From the NCBI RefSeq assembly GCF_900129195.1, contig NZ_FQUY01000008.1, positions 1 to 64,000 of the forward strand: a DNA stretch of 64,000 bases, in the 5' to 3' direction. The notes beneath the pieces were generated by a model. That model did no database searches. It had not been told where the DNA came from and saw only the letters and a program-made list of their open reading frames with translations. A program made the translations under genes and the position numbers. Shown one piece after another: positions 42,346-50,672 of this stretch; positions within the stretch are counted from its first letter, which is position 1, and each line of letters begins with the position of its first letter. This stretch comes from Desulforamulus putei DSM 12395 (GTDB lineage Bacteria; Bacillota; Desulfotomaculia; Desulfotomaculales; Desulfotomaculaceae).

Positions 42346-42553
42346 TCGCAGTTCTCCTTCCATTTTTGTTGTTCTTTCGATCATTTTCTCTAAACACAAA
42401 ACATATTATACGCAAACTCTGTTTAAAAATAAACTGTTTTTTTCCATATCAAAAAAATTATTGCAAAGCCAAGTTTTTTTGACAGGCATGAGTCTTTTGT
42501 GGATGGGCAATCTAAATTTGCACGGCCAATCTAATTAAAAGGAGGCAGGTACA

Positions 42554-43033
42554 TTGAAAACAATTACCGGTTTTTTCTCCTCCCGTGAACAGGCAGAAAA
42601 AGCCATAAGCGAATTGCGCCGCCAGGGATTTGATCGGGAAATTTCTGCGGTGGCCAGGGGCGAAGAAAAAAGGCCCGAAGACCCCATGATCACCAATTTC
42701 ACCGGTGGGGATGGCATAACTGACGGCGCCGCCGGGGGCGCTGCCATTGGTGGTCTGGCCGGTCTGGTTCTGGGCGCCGGGGCTCTGACCATTCCCGGTT
42801 TTGGTCCCCTGATCGCCGCAGGTCCTATCGCTGCCATGTTATCCGGCGCCGCAACGGGCGGTATTGTCGGGGGATTGGCCGATTATGGTATTCCTGCCGA
42901 AAAAGGTCGGGAATTTGAAGAACGCATTCGCCGCGGCAAAATGTTAGTGTCGGTAAAGGCGGATGACGGCAGGGCTGAACAAGCCGCCCGGGCCTTACGG
43001 CAGGCCGGCGGGGAAAACGTGGAAATTCACTGA
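42554..43033 (+). CDS. General stress protein 17M-like protein
   Basis: A 159-aa protein. The N-terminal alpha/beta part (TITGFFSSREQAEKAISELR) and C-terminal part (KMLVSVKADDGRAEQAARAL) resemble the YflT/GsP17M family. Between them is a Gly/Ala-rich hydrophobic hairpin (about 52-110) that could insert in a membrane as a glycine-zipper. TTG start at 42554 behind AGGAGGC. Family members are stress induced in Bacilli; a function is not established. Confidence 0.75.
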   Translation: MKTITGFFSSREQAEKAISELRRQGFDREISAVARGEEKRPEDPMITNFTGGDGITDGAAGGAAIGGLAGLVLGAGALTIPGFGPLIAAGPIAAMLSGAATGGIVGGLADYGIPAEKGREFEERIRRGKMLVSVKADDGRAEQAARALRQAGGENVEIH

Positions 43034-43035
43034 CC

Positions 43036-43077
43036 CCCGAAAAATAAAGACGCCAAGCGGCGTCTTTATTTTTCGGG
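43036..43077. terminator. Bidirectional 19-bp terminator
   Basis: A perfect 19-bp stem (43036-43054 with 43059-43077, loop AAGC) with A/T tracts inside serves both the stress gene and the convergent endonuclease IV-like gene, whose stop codon lies in the stem. Confidence 0.85.
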
Positions 43078-43929
43078 CTTTAATTGTTCGTAAACTTGTT
43101 TAAAAACCTGAGCATCTTCCGCCTGGGTACCGGCCGACTCACAAATGATCACCGGCTCCATAGACCGTTCCCAGATAAGCTCTGCCAGCGGGGTGAAATC
43201 CGGTCCGTACAGGTGGCTTTCCTTCAGGGTCCAGTGTTTTTTCTCGCCGGCTTTGGTAAATTCGACGGGGCTAAAATGAATATGCAAACGGGTAACCGCT
43301 TCCTTTCCCAGGGCTCCGGCAATCTTGTCCAAAACCCGGGCATAATCCTCTTTGCTTTTAAGCCCCCCCTGGGTCACCGCATTCAAGTGGCCAAAATCAA
43401 CACAGGGCACAACTTGCTCTCCCAATGCGCATAATTCCAGTATTTCATCCAGGGACCCTATTTGATTGATTTTGCCCATTGTTTCCGGGGCCAGCAAAAT
43501 ATCATCCAGCCCTTCCATGGCTGCTTCCTGGAGAATTTCCTTAAACAGAACTTTTGCCCGGTCAAAGGCCCCTCTCCGATCGACCCCGGGTCCGCCGCCG
43601 GGGTGAAACACCACGGTGGTGGCTCCCATCCAGCGGGCGGCCCGGAGGGAGTCCAGGATATATCCTTTGGTTTTAACTTTCTTATCAGGTTCTTCTGTGC
43701 TGAGGTTAATATAGTATGGCGCATGGATGGACAACGCGACCCCGTACCGCCGTGCCCTCTCCCCCAGTTCCCTGGCCATTTCCTCTTTGATTTTCACACC
43801 ACGGCTGCATTGATATTCATAGGCATTCAATCCCATTGCCGCCAACCACCCGGGCATATCCAGTGAACTTTTATACCCCTGGGCATAAAAAGAATCCGGC
43901 GCCCCGGCGGAGCCAAACTTAACAGACAT
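43066..43929 (-). CDS. Endonuclease IV-like TIM-barrel (AP endonuclease family 2)
   Basis: A 287-aa protein of the Nfo/xylose-isomerase-like TIM family. Metal-ligand segments can be read: SIHAPYYINL, VFHPGGG, LLAPETMGK, CVDFGHLNA, HIHFSPVEF and CESAG. Nfo cuts 5' to abasic sites using three zinc ions, and most ligand positions look kept. The ATG at 43929 behind GGGGAG is chosen over an upstream start at 43956. It may be a true DNA-repair enzyme or a diverged sugar-phosphate isomerase relative. Confidence 0.8.
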   Translation of the reverse strand: MSVKFGSAGAPDSFYAQGYKSSLDMPGWLAAMGLNAYEYQCSRGVKIKEEMARELGERARRYGVALSIHAPYYINLSTEEPDKKVKTKGYILDSLRAARWMGATTVVFHPGGGPGVDRRGAFDRAKVLFKEILQEAAMEGLDDILLAPETMGKINQIGSLDEILELCALGEQVVPCVDFGHLNAVTQGGLKSKEDYARVLDKIAGALGKEAVTRLHIHFSPVEFTKAGEKKHWTLKESHLYGPDFTPLAELIWERSMEPVIICESAGTQAEDAQVFKQVYEQLKPEK

Positions 43930-44072
43930 AAAAACTCCCCTTTTTTGATTTTTCATTTTCCATACTGCTCATATTTACCATGACTTAAACGTTTTTACAT
44001 TTATTGAAGGATTTTACATTAAATGGAAGAATTATTCCCTTAGGATATTTATCACTGATGGGGGTAGAAATC

Positions 44073-45650
44073 ATGCGCAACAAGCTTTATCAAATAGCGT
44101 TTCTGTTGTTATTTTTAAGCTTTTTTTCGGTGGTAATAAACCATAATAAAGGGTATCTGCCGGCTGCCAGTGAAAAAGGAGTTCCCAAGCAGATTGACCT
44201 TACTTATGCCGTGGCAGAGCCCGTAAAAAGCCTGGATCCCGCAGAGGCCAACAATTTGTCCGAAGCAAAGGTCCTGGCCAACATTTTTGAAGGCCTGGTC
44301 CGCTTTAAACCGGATTCAACCGAGATCGAACCCTGCCTGGCCACCGGCTGGGAGGTCTCGCCGGACGGCCGTCACTGGACCTTTCATTTAAGGCAGGGAG
44401 TGTATTTCCATGATTCTACCACCTTGAATGCCGAGGCTGTCAAGTTCTCGGTGGAAAGGCAGCTTCCCCCCCAAAAAAAGGATAATATGACCTATGGTAG
44501 CTTTGTCTTCGGCATGGTTGAATCAGTGGAAATAATTGATGATTATACCATTAAATTTAACTTACGCACACCCTATGCTCCTTTTCTAAGAAACCTGGCC
44601 ATGCCCTGGGCGGCCCCTGTTGTAAGTCCTGCGGCGGTGAAAAAGTTTGGTGGAGACTTCGCTAAAAATCCCGTTGGCACCGGTCCCTATGCCCTGGCTG
44701 ATTGGCGTGATGATACGCCGGTGCTGGTGGTCAACGGGCGCTACTGGGGCCGCAAGCCCAGGATTCAATCCATTGCCTTTGCCCCGGGCAGCGAAGAGCA
44801 GCGGCTAACCTCATTGAATTCCGGCGCATCAGGCATAGCGGACCTGGCAGCCCGGCAAAGGGAGAGCCTCAACAAAGAAAAAGCATCCATCCTTTGCCGT
44901 CCCGCGGCATCCCTTGGCTACCTGGGAATGTTTAACAACCGGCCGCCTTTTAATAATCCCAGAGTGCGGCGGGCTGTTTGTATGGCCGTTGACAGAAAAG
45001 CCATTGCCGAGGAGCTGTTCGGCGATCCCTCCCTGGCAGCCAACAGTATTCTGCCACCGACATTACTGGGCTATAATAAGGAACTTGCGCCTTACTCCGG
45101 CAGCGCTCAAATGGCCAGGAGTCTTTTAAAAACCTGTGGCTACCCGGACGGCCTCAATATCACACTGATCACTTATCATTCCGCAAGACCCTACAACCCT
45201 GTGGGAGGAACGGAACTGGCTGCCGTCATTAAAAAACAGCTGGCTGAGGCCAACATCCGGGTAACGGTGAAATCCTATCCCTGGCATGAATTTAAATCCG
45301 CCCTGCGGAGACAGGAAGGGGACGCCTTTTTATTCGGCTGGGTGGGGGACAACCTGGACCCGGACAACTTTTTATATACCCTGTTGGCCTCGGATGCCAT
45401 TCCTCAAACCAATCTGTCCTATTATAAAAACAGCGAAGTGGACCGCCTGATCAGCGCTGCCCAACAGGAGCACGATGAAAAAATCAGACAAAGATTATAT
45501 TATCACGCCCAGCAGATCGTGCTGCAGGAGACTCCGCTGGTTTTTCTGAACTACGGCCAGGATTGTCTGGGTGTGGTCAAAAATCTTAAGGGAGTTGAAT
45601 TAAATCCTTTCGGCATTCCGTTGTTTATTGATGCTTATATTAAAAACTAA
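44073..45650 (+). CDS. Oligopeptide-type ABC transporter substrate-binding protein
   Basis: A 525-aa SBP family 5 (DppA/OppA) protein. A signal peptide or anchor (YQIAFLLLFLSFFSVVI) lacks a lipobox Cys. Motifs include AEPVKSLDPAEANNLSEAKV, GLVRFKPDSTEIEPCLA and WTFHLRQGVYFHD. The ATG at 44073 with GGGGG eight bases before it is chosen over 44004. No permease or ATPase genes are near, so it is an orphan binding protein of unknown ligand (peptide, nickel or other). Confidence 0.87.
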   Translation: MRNKLYQIAFLLLFLSFFSVVINHNKGYLPAASEKGVPKQIDLTYAVAEPVKSLDPAEANNLSEAKVLANIFEGLVRFKPDSTEIEPCLATGWEVSPDGRHWTFHLRQGVYFHDSTTLNAEAVKFSVERQLPPQKKDNMTYGSFVFGMVESVEIIDDYTIKFNLRTPYAPFLRNLAMPWAAPVVSPAAVKKFGGDFAKNPVGTGPYALADWRDDTPVLVVNGRYWGRKPRIQSIAFAPGSEEQRLTSLNSGASGIADLAARQRESLNKEKASILCRPAASLGYLGMFNNRPPFNNPRVRRAVCMAVDRKAIAEELFGDPSLAANSILPPTLLGYNKELAPYSGSAQMARSLLKTCGYPDGLNITLITYHSARPYNPVGGTELAAVIKKQLAEANIRVTVKSYPWHEFKSALRRQEGDAFLFGWVGDNLDPDNFLYTLLASDAIPQTNLSYYKNSEVDRLISAAQQEHDEKIRQRLYYHAQQIVLQETPLVFLNYGQDCLGVVKNLKGVELNPFGIPLFIDAYIKN

Positions 45651-45673
45651 TGTATATGTTTTAATCTTTGGAA

Positions 45674-45709
45674 AAGAATATTCCTAGGCTTTAGCCTGGA
45701 ATATTTCTT
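45674..45709 (+). terminator. Hairpin between SBP and prion-like gene
   Basis: AAGAATATTCC-AGGC (from 45674) pairs with GCCT-GGAATATTTCTT (to 45709) with small bulges. No T-run after it; it may partly end the SBP transcript or lie in the leader of the next gene. Confidence 0.5.
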
Positions 45710-45724
45710 ACAGGAGGTCATGCT

Positions 45725-46402
45725 ATGAACCAAAGTATTATGCAGCTCCAACAAAAGATTAATCACCTGCGCAATGACATCAATCAAATCGAACAAATTT
45801 GTAGCCGGCTGCAGCAGCAGGAACAACAAAACAGCCAGCAGCTGCAGCAAATAGCCCAGCGCGAGGCCAATGCCGTCCAGCAACTGCAGCAGGTCACTCA
45901 GACTGCCCGGCACATGAGTCAGGAAGTAAGCCAGGTAGCCGGCGCGCAGAGCTATCAGCCCTATCAGTTCAGCCAATATACCGCCCAGTATCCCGGCCAG
46001 GGACAGTTCAGCCAGGGCCAGCAGTTTAGCGGCTTTGGTAATCAAAGCCAGCAATTTGGCCAATCCGGCAGTTACTCAGGGGCTTTTATGGCATATAACC
46101 AGCAGGGTTTCGGGCAGGCCGGCAGCAACCAGGGTACTATCATGAGCGCTTCCTCCAATCCACAGGCACTTGGCAGTGTTGGCAGCACAAGTCAATATGC
46201 CGGCGGCCAAAGTCAATTTGGATTTGGCCAACAACAGTCCGAACAAAACTTCCAAAATCTTGGCACCTATGGCCTCAGCTCTGCACAGGCCAGTTACCTG
46301 AGCGGGCAATCGGGGTCCTTTGGAGGGCAATCTGCTCATCCCTTCAGCCAGTATAATCAACAACAGTACCAGCCAAACCAGTTTTCGTCCTACCAGTCTT
46401 AA
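45725..46402 (+). CDS. Gln-rich protein with coiled coil and prion-like tail
   Basis: A 225-aa protein behind a perfect AGGAGG. Residues 1-75 form a Gln-rich coiled coil (MNQSIMQLQQKINHLRNDIN, then heptads of L/I and Q). Residues 76-225 are almost free of charge and made of Gln, Ser, Gly, Tyr, Phe, Asn and Ala, with repeated 'GQ-F', 'SQ-YxQ' and 'QFGQ' units. This matches prion-like, phase-separating domains. No signal peptide or membrane segment is seen. The sequence recalls small Gln-rich spore-coat or coat-surface proteins of clostridia, so a spore role is possible. I know no named family. Confidence 0.8.
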   Translation: MNQSIMQLQQKINHLRNDINQIEQICSRLQQQEQQNSQQLQQIAQREANAVQQLQQVTQTARHMSQEVSQVAGAQSYQPYQFSQYTAQYPGQGQFSQGQQFSGFGNQSQQFGQSGSYSGAFMAYNQQGFGQAGSNQGTIMSASSNPQALGSVGSTSQYAGGQSQFGFGQQQSEQNFQNLGTYGLSSAQASYLSGQSGSFGGQSAHPFSQYNQQQYQPNQFSSYQS

Positions 46403-46417
46403 TCAATCCCTTGGCAG

Positions 46418-46450
46418 AGGGCCTTGTTACAGGCCCTTTCTTCTTTTTTC
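46418..46450 (+). terminator. Terminator of the Gln-rich gene
   Basis: AGGGCCT (46418-46424) with AGGCCCT (46431-46437), followed by TTCTTCTTTTTTC. Confidence 0.8.
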
Positions 46451-46580
46451 TATAGGTGAAGCCCGGTCCCTTTTACAAAGTCAGGAATGATTAGACAATT
46501 TATACCCCTTAACAGAAATTACGTAACAGAAGTATAATAATCATACATATTACGGAAAGTATTTACAGGGGGTGTAAATT

Positions 46581-46820
46581 TTGGCAAAAGTGCTAAAGGA
46601 AGGCGCCGCTTACAATCAGCGGGACGTGATTGATATGCTGGTAGAGTTCTCGGCCTTTAAAGACAGGGTAGAAAAAAAATTCAAAGAGGTGGCCAGAGAA
46701 TTAGAGGGCAAAGCCAACGAGCACGACCTCTGGGTAAGCCTGTACCTGATTTCCAGCGATTATGCCGATGAGCAGTCTTCCCGCCGCAAGGTTGTGGACC
46801 CGATCCAAAAAATTTCATAA
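46581..46820 (+). CDS. Small hypothetical protein (79 aa)
   Basis: TTG start at 46581 behind GGGGGTG. Soluble, helical and charged: YNQRDVIDMLVEFSAFKDRV then VEKKFKEVARELEG. No family recognised. It has its own terminator and is convergent with the PcsB-like gene. The even codon use and good ribosome site support a real gene. Confidence 0.65.
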   Translation: MAKVLKEGAAYNQRDVIDMLVEFSAFKDRVEKKFKEVARELEGKANEHDLWVSLYLISSDYADEQSSRRKVVDPIQKIS

Positions 46821-46825
46821 TGAAA

Positions 46826-46858
46826 CAACCCCTGCCTTACCACCAGGCAGGGTTATTT
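46826..46858. terminator. Terminator between convergent genes
   Basis: AACCCCTGCCT (46827-46837) pairs with AGGCAGGGTT (46845-46854) with one bulge, followed by ATTTTA on the plus strand. Confidence 0.7.
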
Positions 46859-47949
46859 TATGCCGGAACAAGTTCAAAGACAGCTTTGCCTTCCTCGATT
46901 TGAATATCCTGCAAACGCCAGCCCATTAACAGGCCAACCGGGTAGGTCAACCCTTCTTTACCGGCGATCAGGTCAATCAGTTCCTTATCGAAAGCAATGT
47001 CTCCCACTTGGATCGATTTAATTTTATAACAAACATTTTCACCGGCCACGGCAAGTTCCCCGGCAATGGCAAACGGCATTTGCTCCTGGTTGGTTCCTTT
47101 AATAATCAATAAATGATTGGATAAGCAGGCCTCAACCGGGTGCTTTAAACTGATTCCGCTAAAAAGCAGTTTTGATAAGGTATGCTCACTGTATTCGGCC
47201 TTAACCCCGGCGCCCAGCCAGTGCAGGCGGTCCGGGCGGTATTTGTCCCAGGGGGCGTCTTTAAACCTGCTCAGCAGGGTTTCCAGGGGCCTGAGGATCT
47301 CGTGCAAACCGTCTACCACCGTTAACACTTTGCCCTGGTTCTCCCCCAGCTCCTGTCTGATGGTTGCCAAAAGTCGCTGCTTGGTTGACTGGAGTAATTT
47401 TGTTTGCTCTAACGCCCTGGCCAGCTCCCTTTGCCGGGCCACCAGTTGCTTTTCCAATCTATCAAGTTCCGCCGCCCGTTGTTTAACCTCCTCCACTGCC
47501 GCCAGGGTTTTATTTAAATCCGCCACCCCCCGGGACACCAGCACCCCCACCAGGGCCAGCCTGTTTAAAAAATCTCCCAGGTTAACGGCTCCTAAAAGTA
47601 TCATTACATAATGGGTACGGCCTTCCATATAAAAATGCCTTAGCCACAGGCTCAATCTCTGACGGCAATGCTGCAAGTTCTCTTTTGCACCGGCAAGCTG
47701 TTCCCTGGCCACTGGTATGTTTGATCTGGTTTGAGAAAGATCGGCCTGAATTCGAGCGGATTCCCCGCTCATTCGGTCAAGGGCCAATTCTGCCTTTACC
47801 AGCTCGGCCACAATCTGTTGTTCCCTTTGTTTTAAAAACCGGTGCTGCTTTAAAACCTCACCGGTGTCAGCCGAGGCCAGGGGTAGATAAAAGGACTGCC
47901 ATAACAGAACCGGAATAAAAAGAAAAATAATCCACCTGCGAAGCTTCAT
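46858..47949 (-). CDS. Exported coiled-coil protein (PcsB/CwlO N-domain-like)
   Basis: A 363-aa protein with a signal peptide cut near PLASADTG. Residues 30-230 are a long antiparallel-type coiled coil (EQQIVAELVKAELALDRM ... LEKQLVARQRELARALEQ) with a central SLWLRHFYMEGRTHYVMILLG, the segment typical of the PcsB/CwlO family N-domain that contacts FtsEX. The usual C-terminal NlpC or CHAP hydrolase domain is absent. A different C-terminal domain of about 120 aa (beta-rich, unknown) takes its place. It may be a regulator or scaffold of wall hydrolysis rather than an enzyme. Confidence 0.7.
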   Translation of the reverse strand: MKLRRWIIFLFIPVLLWQSFYLPLASADTGEVLKQHRFLKQREQQIVAELVKAELALDRMSGESARIQADLSQTRSNIPVAREQLAGAKENLQHCRQRLSLWLRHFYMEGRTHYVMILLGAVNLGDFLNRLALVGVLVSRGVADLNKTLAAVEEVKQRAAELDRLEKQLVARQRELARALEQTKLLQSTKQRLLATIRQELGENQGKVLTVVDGLHEILRPLETLLSRFKDAPWDKYRPDRLHWLGAGVKAEYSEHTLSKLLFSGISLKHPVEACLSNHLLIIKGTNQEQMPFAIAGELAVAGENVCYKIKSIQVGDIAFDKELIDLIAGKEGLTYPVGLLMGWRLQDIQIEEGKAVFELVPA

Positions 47950-48166
47950 ATTAACCCATCCTTCCCCACTTTCATTCTAATGCACGGCTTTGATATTGAC
48001 AATGCAGTTTCATGCAGGAGGGGTTATTTGTCTATGATTCCTCAGGTTTGTTTTAATTCATTTTAATATAAAGTTAAATGTTAAGCATTAACACGAAGAT
48101 ACCTTTAATTTAACATTAAACCATTAAATAAACTGACCAAAACTGCAAAAGTTGACATTCTTCTAA

Positions 48167-48195
48167 TTGACATTTTCTGTTAATAGCAGTATAAT
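48167..48195 (+). promoter_or_regulatory. Full-consensus sigma-A promoter
   Basis: TTGACA (48167-48172), 17 bp, TATAAT (48190-48195): a perfect match in both boxes and spacing. A second TTGACATT copy starts at 48152, 15 bp upstream, in direct repeat. Confidence 0.85.
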
Positions 48196-48220
48196 CATCA
48201 AAAAACAGGAGGTATCATGA

Positions 48221-48514
48221 ATGCCCTTTGAAGTATATTACCCTCGTTCAGAAAATTTTGTTTCTGTCTCTAAAAACCACATCACCTTAAACCGAAACCT
48301 CGTATCAAAGCTAAATGCTGATCACGTGGAACTTGCTTATGATAGAGAAAAGAAAGTAATTAGAATTACTGCAGCCTCCCCGGACAGCGGCCTGGTTTTA
48401 AATAAAACCCGCATTGGCGCGAAGGGATTTTTGCAGTATTTTGGCATTGAAAGTAAAGGGAAATTCCCGGCTACTTTTTCTGAAGCAGAAAAGAGTATCT
48501 ATATTCAACTATAA
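48221..48514 (+). CDS. Small beta-rich hypothetical protein, strongly expressed
   Basis: A 97-aa protein, ATG at 48221 shortly after AGGAGGT. It begins MPFEVYYPRSENFVSVSKNH and looks mostly beta-strand, alternating polar and apolar residues, with no Cys, signal or membrane segment. No family recognised. A perfect consensus promoter in front and an 18-bp terminator stem that includes the stop codon predict a short abundant mRNA of about 350 nt. Related proteins in phages or a DNA-binding beta fold are possible but unsupported. Confidence 0.75.
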   Translation: MPFEVYYPRSENFVSVSKNHITLNRNLVSKLNADHVELAYDREKKVIRITAASPDSGLVLNKTRIGAKGFLQYFGIESKGKFPATFSEAEKSIYIQL

Positions 48515-48550
48515 AGTTATCCCAACCCTTATGGTTGGGATAACTTTATA
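48510..48550 (+). terminator. 18-bp perfect hairpin over the stop codon
   Basis: TATAAAGTTATCCCAACC (48510-48527) is fully complementary to 48533-48550 around CTTAT. The U-tract is replaced by AACTTTATA. Confidence 0.75.
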
Positions 48551-48613
48551 GTAAAGAAAGTGACCTGATTTTTCACGTAAAGCAAGTCCGGCAGTAAAAG
48601 GAGGTTCATTTCA

Positions 48614-49126
48614 TTGATACTTCCCTACTTGGAACATACACCAAAGATTCATGCCTCTGCCTATATCGCTCCCGGTGCGGTGGTGGTGGGTCGGGTTGAA
48701 CTGCAGGAGCATGTGAGTATTTGGTATAATACCGTTGTCCGCGGGGATGTGGATGGAATTATCATTGGCCGCGGCTCCAATATTCAGGATGGTTGTTTGC
48801 TGCACCAGAACGAAGGTATCCCTCTCATCATCGGCAACGATGTTACCGTGGGCCACGGGGCAATTCTCCATGGTTGTACCATAGGTGACGGGTGTTTAAT
48901 CGGTATGGGCGCCATTATTCTCACCGGAGCAAAAATTGGTGCGGAATCACTGATTGGGGCCGGTACACTGGTGAAAGAGGGCCAGGAAATTCCTCCCGGC
49001 GTTTTGGTCGTTGGTTCACCGGCCCGCATTGTACGTCCTCTTTCGGATGAAGAACGAAGGAATTTACGGGAATCGGCCCGCCATTATATCGTGTTGGCAG
49101 AGCAACACCGTACCAGTCAAAAATAA
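48614..49126 (+). CDS. Gamma-class carbonic anhydrase-like protein
   Basis: A 170-aa left-handed beta-helix (hexapeptide repeat) protein of the gamma-CA/YrdA family. Zinc His ligands can be read in LLHQNEG and in TVGHGAILHG. VVGSPARIVRPLSDEE ends the helix as in the family. Likely hydrates CO2, or acts as a close relative of unknown substrate. TTG start at 48614 behind AGGAGGT. Solitary. Confidence 0.88.
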   Translation: MILPYLEHTPKIHASAYIAPGAVVVGRVELQEHVSIWYNTVVRGDVDGIIIGRGSNIQDGCLLHQNEGIPLIIGNDVTVGHGAILHGCTIGDGCLIGMGAIILTGAKIGAESLIGAGTLVKEGQEIPPGVLVVGSPARIVRPLSDEERRNLRESARHYIVLAEQHRTSQK

Positions 49127-49131
49127 ATCCC

Positions 49132-49199
49132 GTCCTAAAACCGGTAAAACCAGTCCTAAAACCGGTAAAACCAGGTGTAGCGCCTAGTTTTACCGGTTT
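49132..49199 (+). repeat. 21-bp tandem repeat merging into a terminator hairpin
   Basis: GTCCTAAAACCGGTAAAACC-A occurs twice in direct succession (49132-49152 and 49153-49173). The second copy then pairs with an inverted copy (TAGTTTTACCGGTTTA, about 49184-49199). Either copy can form the stem, so the terminator has a duplicated 5' arm. It lies between convergent genes. Confidence 0.8.
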
Positions 49200-49488
49200 A
49201 TTCGCCTTGGTCACAGCGGAGTCCCTTTTCAAACTCTTCTTTTTTCAGGTAAACAACATCGTAAATGGCGTATTTACGAAACGTACGGTCCAATTCCTTT
49301 TCGTAACGGTGACCGTAGACAATACCCCTGGCAACGGCCTTATCTTTAAAGCAAATGGTATAAAGTTCGCCTTGCCTTAAGACCCGGCAGGGAATATCAT
49401 GGGTTTGGGAAAACTTAACGGCCGCAGGCAAAGCCCGCTCAAAATCCTCAGGTTCCATAGTAAAAGCGGGATACAGGTAAGATCGCAC
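49198..49488 (-). CDS. Hypothetical protein (96 aa)
   Basis: GTG start at 49488 with AAAGGAG eleven bases upstream. A small soluble protein with one CxV...C pair: MRSYLYPAFTMEPEDF at the start, IPCRVLRQGELYTICFKDKA in the middle and a charged end. No family recognised. Convergent with the carbonic anhydrase gene. Confidence 0.65.
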   Translation of the reverse strand: MRSYLYPAFTMEPEDFERALPAAVKFSQTHDIPCRVLRQGELYTICFKDKAVARGIVYGHRYEKELDRTFRKYAIYDVVYLKKEEFEKGLRCDQGE

Positions 49489-49597
49489 TTTGTCAAAAGC
49501 TCCTTTCGTATCATGCTTACCCTATGTGTATTCAACACAGAGGAATTTTGCCCTTTAAGAAAATGGTGGCAGGAATGTCATTATAAACCCATAAAGG

Positions 49598-49628
49598 AAC
49601 CCCCGGGTTATTTTTCCCCGGGGTTTTT
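49598..49628. terminator. Terminator next to the 49629-50576 gene
   Basis: AACCCCCGGG (49598-49607) and CCCCGGGGTT (49616-49625) pair around a T-rich loop and are followed by TTTCT on the plus strand; A-rich loop in the minus direction. Confidence 0.6.
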
Positions 49629-50576
49629 CTAATTGCAATCATCGGTTTCATCAAATATGCCGGTATCTGTTATCTCAACAGAGGCTTTACGGTTTAATAT
49701 TTCCTCCAGGCCGTCAATAAGGACTCTGTATCCCGTTTCTCCCTCATCCACCACCTGCAGCTCGATCTTTTTCTCTATATCCCCGGAGCTTTCCCGGTAC
49801 CGGATGGTAAGGTACACCCAGAAGGTTTCGGGGGTTCCCCCTTCGGAACGTATTCGCTGCACCTTAATACCGGAAATTTGGGATACGATGGATTCCAAAC
49901 GGACCCGCCGGTGGTCCGTCGGTTTATGAAGGGTCTTCAGGGCCAGCGTAACATCTTGCTGATCCAGGGCGGTGATCAATACCTCGATCACTTCTTCCGG
50001 ACCCATGGCGGTAATCATTTGTTTGAACCTTCCGGCAGCCTTCCAGACCATCATTTGATGGGCCAGGTTCTCTTGGCCGGACTGGTGTACCTTGCTGTCC
50101 CGGAAGTGGATACAAAAATGGCCTTTAAAGTTGTTGCCCCGGATGGCGCCGGACCCGTGGGGCATCCCGTTCATGGAAGCGGCAATGCGGCGACCGCCTA
50201 CTTCCACCACCACCGCCTTCCGTTTCCAGCTCCAACTGCCATTATATATCACCTTCATAACAGCGGTATCCCTGGCGGTCAGCGGTTGCACGTCCGCATG
50301 GTAAGTGCCGCCCCGGCGCTGCACACGGAAACTCAAACCGGTATCCACATCCACCACCGTGGCATTGGTGTAGCGGCGAAAAATCTTATCCACCTCGTCC
50401 CAGGTTAAAAACTCCCCCCGTTCAATTTCCGGCGGTTCATTGTGGGGCTGCAGATCGATACCAGGCGGTTTTATATTCTCCCGCACCACATTGATTATGG
50501 TAATGAAACATGCCAGTACAACCAGCAGTCTTATTAACTGCCCGGGTTTTATAATTACAAATACCGAATTTTTCAC
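49629..50576 (-). CDS. Membrane-anchored hypothetical protein with His motif
   Basis: A 315-aa protein. One N-terminal membrane helix (LIRLLVVLACFITIINVV) is followed by an extracytoplasmic region with FRVQRRGGTYHADVQPL and GHFCIHFRDSKVH. The HFxIHFxxSxxH motif recurs in secreted clostridial proteins often fused to copper-amine-oxidase-N or peptidoglycan-binding domains; its function is not known to me. The last 100 aa are a separate alpha/beta segment. GTG at 50576 behind GGAGG is chosen over an ATG at 50600 without a ribosome site. Confidence 0.65.
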   Translation of the reverse strand: MKNSVFVIIKPGQLIRLLVVLACFITIINVVRENIKPPGIDLQPHNEPPEIERGEFLTWDEVDKIFRRYTNATVVDVDTGLSFRVQRRGGTYHADVQPLTARDTAVMKVIYNGSWSWKRKAVVVEVGGRRIAASMNGMPHGSGAIRGNNFKGHFCIHFRDSKVHQSGQENLAHQMMVWKAAGRFKQMITAMGPEEVIEVLITALDQQDVTLALKTLHKPTDHRRVRLESIVSQISGIKVQRIRSEGGTPETFWVYLTIRYRESSGDIEKKIELQVVDEGETGYRVLIDGLEEILNRKASVEITDTGIFDETDDCN

Positions 50577-50672
50577 CGGCCCGTCCTCCAAAGCTTCCAT
50601 CTAAGAAATAATATGGCGAGCCGGATTTATTATGCAGGGAAATTTATAACCCTCTGTTATAGTGCCATTTAC

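Noticed and set aside
48000-48063. Ten-codon ORF behind a perfect AGGAGG
   Set aside because: Too short to support and no regulatory codon pattern; its sequence lies upstream of the consensus promoter of the 48221 gene and does not read into it.
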